The notes beneath the pieces are model-generated. The model made no database searches. It had not been told where the DNA came from and saw only the letters and a program-made list of their open reading frames with translations. Made by a program: the position numbers and the translations under genes. This document shows, piece after piece, positions 58,150 to 64,000 of a DNA stretch of 64,000 nt. Each line of letters opens with the position of its first letter. Within the stretch, counting starts at the first letter, position 1. The DNA is from Hevea brasiliensis (taxonomy: Eukaryota; Streptophyta; Magnoliopsida; Malpighiales; Euphorbiaceae): contig NC_079499.1 in assembly GCF_030052815.1 (NCBI RefSeq), positions 69,889,760 to 69,953,759 on the forward strand, in the 5' to 3' direction.

Positions 58150-61100
58150 TGTAACACCTCTATTTGCATAACCTGATATATTTTACTATTCCGGTGATCA
58201 GTGTTGGTTTGGACAATTAAGAGGATTAGAACCACATCTAAGACACCTACATTAGCCCTGAACACAAATAATTAGTAATTGCCAAATCGTTAAGTATAAA
58301 TAAGAAAAACAGGACACAAAAAGTTAAATGAGCCGAGAGTCACAGCAATGGTTGACCTTCTCAAGAATAACTGTAAGGTCAGTCTAAACTCAAATTTTGA
58401 ACTGTAAAATGTGACACCACGGTCTTTAGGACCATTGTGAACATAGTGGAAAAGAGAAAATCACAAAAAAGAATTGTTAAGCAGGTCAAATAATAAGGTC
58501 AGGGATCCGGAAGAAATATTGAATTACTTGCAAACCGGATTGAACCGGCAAGGGGCAGTTTGGTCAATTCACCCCTAGAGCTGACTCCTGACCTAATTTT
58601 CCAATAAAATCAGAGAAAAGAAAATTTCAGGATCAAGAATTAAATTAAAGAAGTAAAAGGAAAAGAAATGAAAAATCCAAAAATCAAAGGTTATGACATC
58701 ATGCATGATATAAGCATGATCTCATTAAAACTATAATTTTAACTTATGAAAATATAAGGATAATTACACATTAATAAAGATAAAACTTAAAAAGAAAATA
58801 CACTTCTTTTTCCCATACAATCAGCCACCCATCTCTCTCTACCTTTCTCTTTCTCCTTAGTTCCACCATTGATGAACCTAAAAACTCTTACAAACCTTAA
58901 ACTCTCACACTAAAATTCATAGCTCTCTCAACAAAACTTTGATAATCAAGCTTGGACAAGAGATTGGGCACAAGAAAGAGAAGAAAATTTGAAGAATTAA
59001 AAGGATAGAAAAGCTTCACACAAGGTTAGTAGTCTAAACTTGAAAATTTGTAGTTAAATGATTATGTTTTAGTTTAGTTAACTTAGATTTTAACTTAAAT
59101 CCAAACAAAAATAATTGTTGAGGGACCAAATAAAAATTCATTTAGCTAGGGTTAGGGTTTGATATGAATGAGTTTGATGGTTTTGAATGGTTATTTGAGG
59201 TGAATTAGGTGTGTAGAACATGAATACACACTTTAAATTGCATTAGATTGAGCTTTGTGTGTAGCTAGGGTTTTAAGCATGTGAAAAATTGAAGAAAAAT
59301 TTGAGAATTTGCCAAATGATGTTATTGACCTTATTTAAGTTGAGAAATGGTCAATTGTGACCATTTTAGGTGTGTATGAATTGTTGAAAATAAGTTTAAA
59401 TTCGGATTGGTGAGGGTCAATCTGTAGGCAGCTTGACCTAGGTCCCTTTCAGGGACCAGAACTGAAAATTTACTAACCCAATTGGCGTGAGGCCAATTGG
59501 AAATGAAACTAGACACAAAATGACACATTTTTCATTTCGGAATCATGCCCAGAAAGTGACCATAACTTAGAAATAATTAGGTTAAATCCGGATTGGGCAC
59601 ACTGACCTATACAAAAATGACCAAATAAATAGTAGTTACGTAAATGACCATAACTTGGTCTAGGAATGTCCAAATAACCTGAATTTTTACCCGTAGAAAG
59701 CTAAGACACAGCCCTACAACTTTCATGAAGAAAAGAAACTCAAATTTTAACCATAACCTGTTTGAAAATCCACTTGCAATTAACCATAAAAATTGCCAAA
59801 ATCCAGAATTTGCCTAGAATTCTGGGTAACACTAAATCTGGCCAGCCATGTTTAAATGGCTATAACTTAGGCTAAAAAACTCCAAATGGAGTGATTCAAA
59901 AAGAGAAATAAAGTTAAGACAATAAGGAACAACTTCTATGAAGAAAACTTAGCCAAATTATCACAGCAACATGACCAATGGAACTGTGCAAAACTGAACA
60001 CCAAAACTTAAAATTTGAAATTTGTGCCTAAGAGACTTGAAGTTTGAGAAAACAACCAAAACTAACAAATTAGGTAACCAAAATGTAGTATGGGGTGAAA
60101 TTAGAATTCCCATACCTATTAAGCATTAGAAAGTCAATAAATTGACTTGAATAGTGTCGTGAATAGTAACCCCAAAATACAAATTTCAAAGAATGTCAAA
60201 TTAAGCATATTAAATTTAGATTTGAAATTATTTTTAGACTTATGATAATTTATGGTACTGAAACACTGTGAAATTGTGTGTTTTAGTGGAAAAGAATATC
60301 GAGAAAGCACCAGAAGCATCAAGTAAAGGCCAAAAGGCGACTCGTATAAGGTTTATGCACAACATAGAATTTCTGCAAATTGTTTTGAATGAATTGAGAT
60401 ATTAAATTGTGATTCAATTGTATTGAAACGTTTATTATGCTTTTGACTTAAATTGTTGAAAGTTTACTTGTATGTGTTTGAAATGGCAATAAATGTTTGA
60501 TAAATTGTTAAGATAGTTTTGAAACCATAGTGCTATGACCATATATTTGAATGTCTCACTAGCATAACTAGTGGGAGAAATTAGTTTCGAATTTTGATTC
60601 TCTCTCTGGCTGAAGTGTTGAGGTGTGTGCTAGTAGAGGAAGAAATTGAATGAGTACCCATATATTTGAGCTACCTAGCCTTGTGATTTCTCATAAGCCT
60701 TCAGCTATTGAGATGAATATGTTTCGAATGGCATGATATAACTGTGTGTTTTTATAAAATTATTTTGAGACTTCCTAAATGAAATTGTTTGGACTAAAAG
60801 TTTATAAATCATGTTTTGCATCTAACTTTCATTTTTAGTACTGTATTTGAATAAATGTGATTTGAATTATGCATAAATATTATTTTAGTATGTTGTGCAC
60901 CACTGAGTCATAGTACTCAGCGATGGCTATTATTGCTGTCGCAGATATAGAGACTAGAGGAGTAGCAGAGTGAGTTACTGAGGATCTTGAAGCCATCTAT
61001 TGAGGATCTTGAAGCCACCTTTCCTGAAGTTTTGTTAGGTATATTTTATACCCTGAATGTAATGTTTATATTTGTGTATGTAACTGTATGTACATATAAA

Positions 61101-61602
61101 AATTAGTCATGAGCAGTTGTATGAAGTTGTAATAATATCATTTTGGATTTGCTAATGTAAAGTGGTTGATAAATGTAATTTGATTTTAATTTAATGAAAA
61201 ATGAATGGAAATATTGAGTTGTGAATTATTGATTTGAATTTTGGAGTTTGAAAAATTGATGTTGAGTTTGTTATGGTAGTGATGGATTTGATGAAAAGAA
61301 TTATAGGAAGTGTTTTTACAGGTTTTTAAGGAACTGTTTTTCACAAATACAGACGGCATTCTACCGAAATTTTTCTAAAATTTGCGAATAAATAAAAATG
61401 GACAAAAATTTTAACTAGTTTTTAAACTCTAATTAAATGTTTTTAATACCTGTTAGAAAATGCTCACCACTTCTAAAAAGTAAAAAAATTATTTTAAAAT
61501 CCCTTATAGGGTACTTAATGAGTTATCGGTAGATGAAGTTCGGTAGTTCATTAGGTATTCTACGGGATCATGTTATGCCTTACAGAGGGGTAAGGTGTGA
61601 CA
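58150..61602 (+). repeat. 3' LTR of element K (3.45 kb)
   Basis: It begins TGTAACACCTC after an AAGGGGGGGGAGAAT tract and ends GGGGTAAGGTGTGACA. It aligns with A (reverse) and I (reverse) over its length and keeps the hairpin at 60903-60920 followed by GCTGTCGCAGATA. No gene is seen. Confidence 0.92.
60903..60920 (+). other. Conserved LTR hairpin, copy in K (CTGAGT / ACTCAG)
   Basis: It has a perfect 6-bp stem with loop CATAGT, preceded by GTGCACCA and followed by CGATGGC. Other copies: 6429-6446, 9536-9553, 17393-17406 with 32130-32133, 34954-34971, 37285-37302, 39296-39312, 43818-43835 and 48062-48080. Confidence 0.7.
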
Positions 61603-64000
61603 TATCCAATCTGACATACGTGTCTAAGCAATACATGGGCACATAGTACTATTAAATGTTAATATATATTATGTTTTATGACTTCATTATTTCATGACAA
61701 ATTTTATAATTTATACATTCATTTGATCGCAATTCACATTAATTATCCTTATGTCCCATTGTACTCAAAGTATATTTCCTTTCTCCAATAATAAGAATTA
61801 CTATCTCATTCGTACATTAATATAATTCATTTATATAGTTCACTATTTATCAATCTCACTATCTATTTATCACTTACAATTTCTTATCTAATTTAATACA
61901 CCAATTTACATGTACCTAGATTCAAGCAAATTTCATTTATATGTACCTAGATTCAAACTTATTCATTTGTATTCATAAAAGGAACCTAAGTCTCAAATAT
62001 TATTTGTACATCATTTACACCTTTAATATTTCATTCATAGTAATTTATAAATCACATTTCAAATTATATTAATAATATCTCATAATTTAGTTATACATTA
62101 AATCCTTTAAGTGGGGTACCAATGACCCCATTAGCAACTTTAGTTTTTGATAGTTACTATTCACTTGACTATTTCCCCTCAAAGGTTGACTTTTTAATTC
62201 ATAATATGTACACAAATATTTGATACATATTTGTACTACATTTTAGGTTCTAAGTTTGTTGGCATTGATTGCCAATTGCAAATCAAAGCCTTCTGGAAGT
62301 TTTTCAAAAATTAGGTTATTGTATCCTATGTTTATTATTCCATTGGTCTAAGCTACAATGAGAATCTGCCAAACTTTTCTTCATCAAAGTTATTCCTTTA
62401 TGTGTCGTTTTTAATTTCCATTTTGAATCACTCCATTTAGAGTTTTGTAGCTCAAGTTATGGTTAATTTACCATAACTGGCTGGATTGGTCTTTACCCAG
62501 ATTTTCTGGGCAAATTTGGTTCTGCTAGATTTGGTGTCCTAAATTGGACTAGCAATTTGAATTGGTTAGGATCAGAATTTGAGTTTGGGTTCTTCATGAA
62601 AGTTGTTCTAAATTGTCTAATCTTTTCATTGATATAAAATTCAGGTCATTTTGATAATTCTACACTGAGTTATGGCCAAATGAACAAACACTATTCATTT
62701 GGTCATTTTTCCAGGGCAGTATGTGTGTTACCTGGATTAGGTCAATTTTTAGGGCAACTTAGGTTAGTTTTTCTAGGCATGGTTTCTTCACAAAAAATGT
62801 GGGTTAAGGTCTTAAATTTCATCTCCAATTGGCCTCACACAAATTGGAGTTGTCTAGCTCTACTTATATTCATTTAAACACACTGGACTCATAGGTCCAG
62901 AATTCCCTACACATGAACAACACTCCCAATACCACCTTCCCACACTACTACTATCCACAATTCACATTCCATGCACTTCAATTAGTCCATAATTGGTCTC
63001 AACATCAACAATTTATCCACATATCATTAAATTCCTAATTTTTATATAAACCCTAGCTCCAATTCAAGATTTACACAACACATATCACATTAGGCATACT
63101 AATAAATTTCTAATTGATTTCTACACGTCCAACACCATTTCTAAACCATTCTAATCCATCAAAATAGTCAAAACTACTTGCCCCATAAGGCTGCCAAAAT
63201 TCATGGTATCCATACACATAGATTTTATTTCAATTCTTTGCAATTCCTAACTCAATTTATGCTGTTAATAATGAATCAAAAGAGAGAAAAGGGATAACTA
63301 GCACTAACCTCACTTGTCTCCAACTTGCCCTTGCCTAAACTTCAATTCCTTTCACTTCTTGGCTGCCACTATCTTCCTCAGGGTGTGGGATCAATTTTTA
63401 TTTAAGAGATCTGGGGTTTTTATGGTGAGAAAGGGTGGGAATTTAAGCTTGGAAGTCTAAAAAATGGAAGAAGAACCCTTTCATGGTGGTTCGGCTGGTT
63501 GAGGAAGACAATAATCAGAATTGGTTTTCTCATTTTACTCATTTTTATCTCTTTCAATAGGGTTTTTAAGTATGTGTCACCGTGTAATTGGGTGGACAGT
63601 TTTTAATAACATTATAGTGATGTCATAAGTCCATTTTAATTCATTTTCTTTTCTACTCATTTTTAATTTAATTTTTAGCAATATTTATCATATTTTATGT
63701 TATATAAATTATTTACTTAACTGGACAAGTTGGCCAAAAATCATCTCTGAAGATGAAAATGACCAGAATGCCCTCCATTTGGCTTAACAGACTAAAATTA
63801 TCTATACCGATTTTAAAATTTTTCTAAGCATTTTCTTGGCATTCTAGTGCCATCGAAACCTTAATGACTCTTCTCTGGAGTCCCAAAAATTATTTCACGG
63901 AATTTACCTCGAGTTTAGGGCTACTAGCTGTGAAGACAGTAACTTCCCGTTAGGGTCACCGATCACCGGGGCACCGGCTCATTTAACTTTATTGTATTCT
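61603..64000 (-). repeat. LTR L (H family), truncated left by K and right by the window end
   Basis: It matches 44405-46815 of LTR H almost continuously, with scattered substitutions and small indels. It may be the 5' LTR of element H, but the connecting primer site is lost. It holds no gene; the short ORF at 62680 is chance. Confidence 0.87.

Larger units (their letters stand above)
57886..61602 (+). mobile_element. Element K: 3' end of a Tekay-type element (chromodomain, purine tract, LTR)
   Basis: It starts inside the integrase C-terminal region, runs through the chromodomain (57886-58100), purine tract and a complete LTR (58150-61602). Everything upstream is absent. It is the same subfamily as A and I. 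The flank right of the LTR (61603) is the middle of LTR L, so K lies within L. Confidence 0.88.

Overview
This window reads as plant nuclear DNA, most likely from a eudicot, in a region made almost wholly of nested LTR retrotransposons. The evidence is a set of plant-only retroelement lineages (chromodomain Ty3/gypsy of the Tekay/Del type, Athila-type Ty3/gypsy, Ty1/copia, a TRIM), primer sites matching plant initiator tRNA-Met and tRNA-Asp, and a plant U6 snRNA copy. I found no host protein gene. The species cannot be fixed from sequence alone; a Euphorbiaceae-like genome is only a guess.

First nest (1-35513). The tail of a Tekay-type LTR (D, 32747-35513) holds Tekay element B (5' LTR remainder 9436-10166, internal 10167-14926, 3' LTR 14927-17406 plus 32130-32746). 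Tekay element A (minus strand, 1-9435, left end cut by the window) sits in B's 5' LTR. Athila-type element C (minus strand, 17407-32124, with a perfect 5-bp target duplication ATTGC) sits in B's 3' LTR. A and B carry gag, protease, RT, RNase H, integrase and chromodomain, broken by stops and frameshifts. C has a broken gag-pol and an uninterrupted 527-codon env-position ORF, flanked by a regular 73-bp repeat array.

Middle (35514-43181): partial or internally deleted Tekay LTRs D, E, F and G plus one unclassified piece; no coding sequence.

Second nest (43182-64000). Element H (minus strand) keeps one LTR (43182-46960) and gag remnants but has lost pol. Its gag is split by solo LTR I (47456-52078). 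A copia element J (52556-about 57860), lacking its 5' half, follows; then the 3' end of a Tekay element K (57886-61602); then LTR L (61603-64000), the same family as H and possibly H's other LTR.

Most unusual object: inside solo LTR I, positions 48303-49175 hold two head-to-head (inverted) TRIM retrotransposons with a full-length 102-nt U6 snRNA copy between them. The three parts together are flanked by one 5-bp duplication (CGAAC), so they appear to have integrated as one unit. The U6 3' end lies where the tRNA primer would normally start reverse transcription, and the TRIM LTR carries a plant snRNA-type promoter signature (USE and TATA 24 bp apart). A second notable pattern is a hairpin with compensatory base changes at the same place in nine Tekay LTRs.
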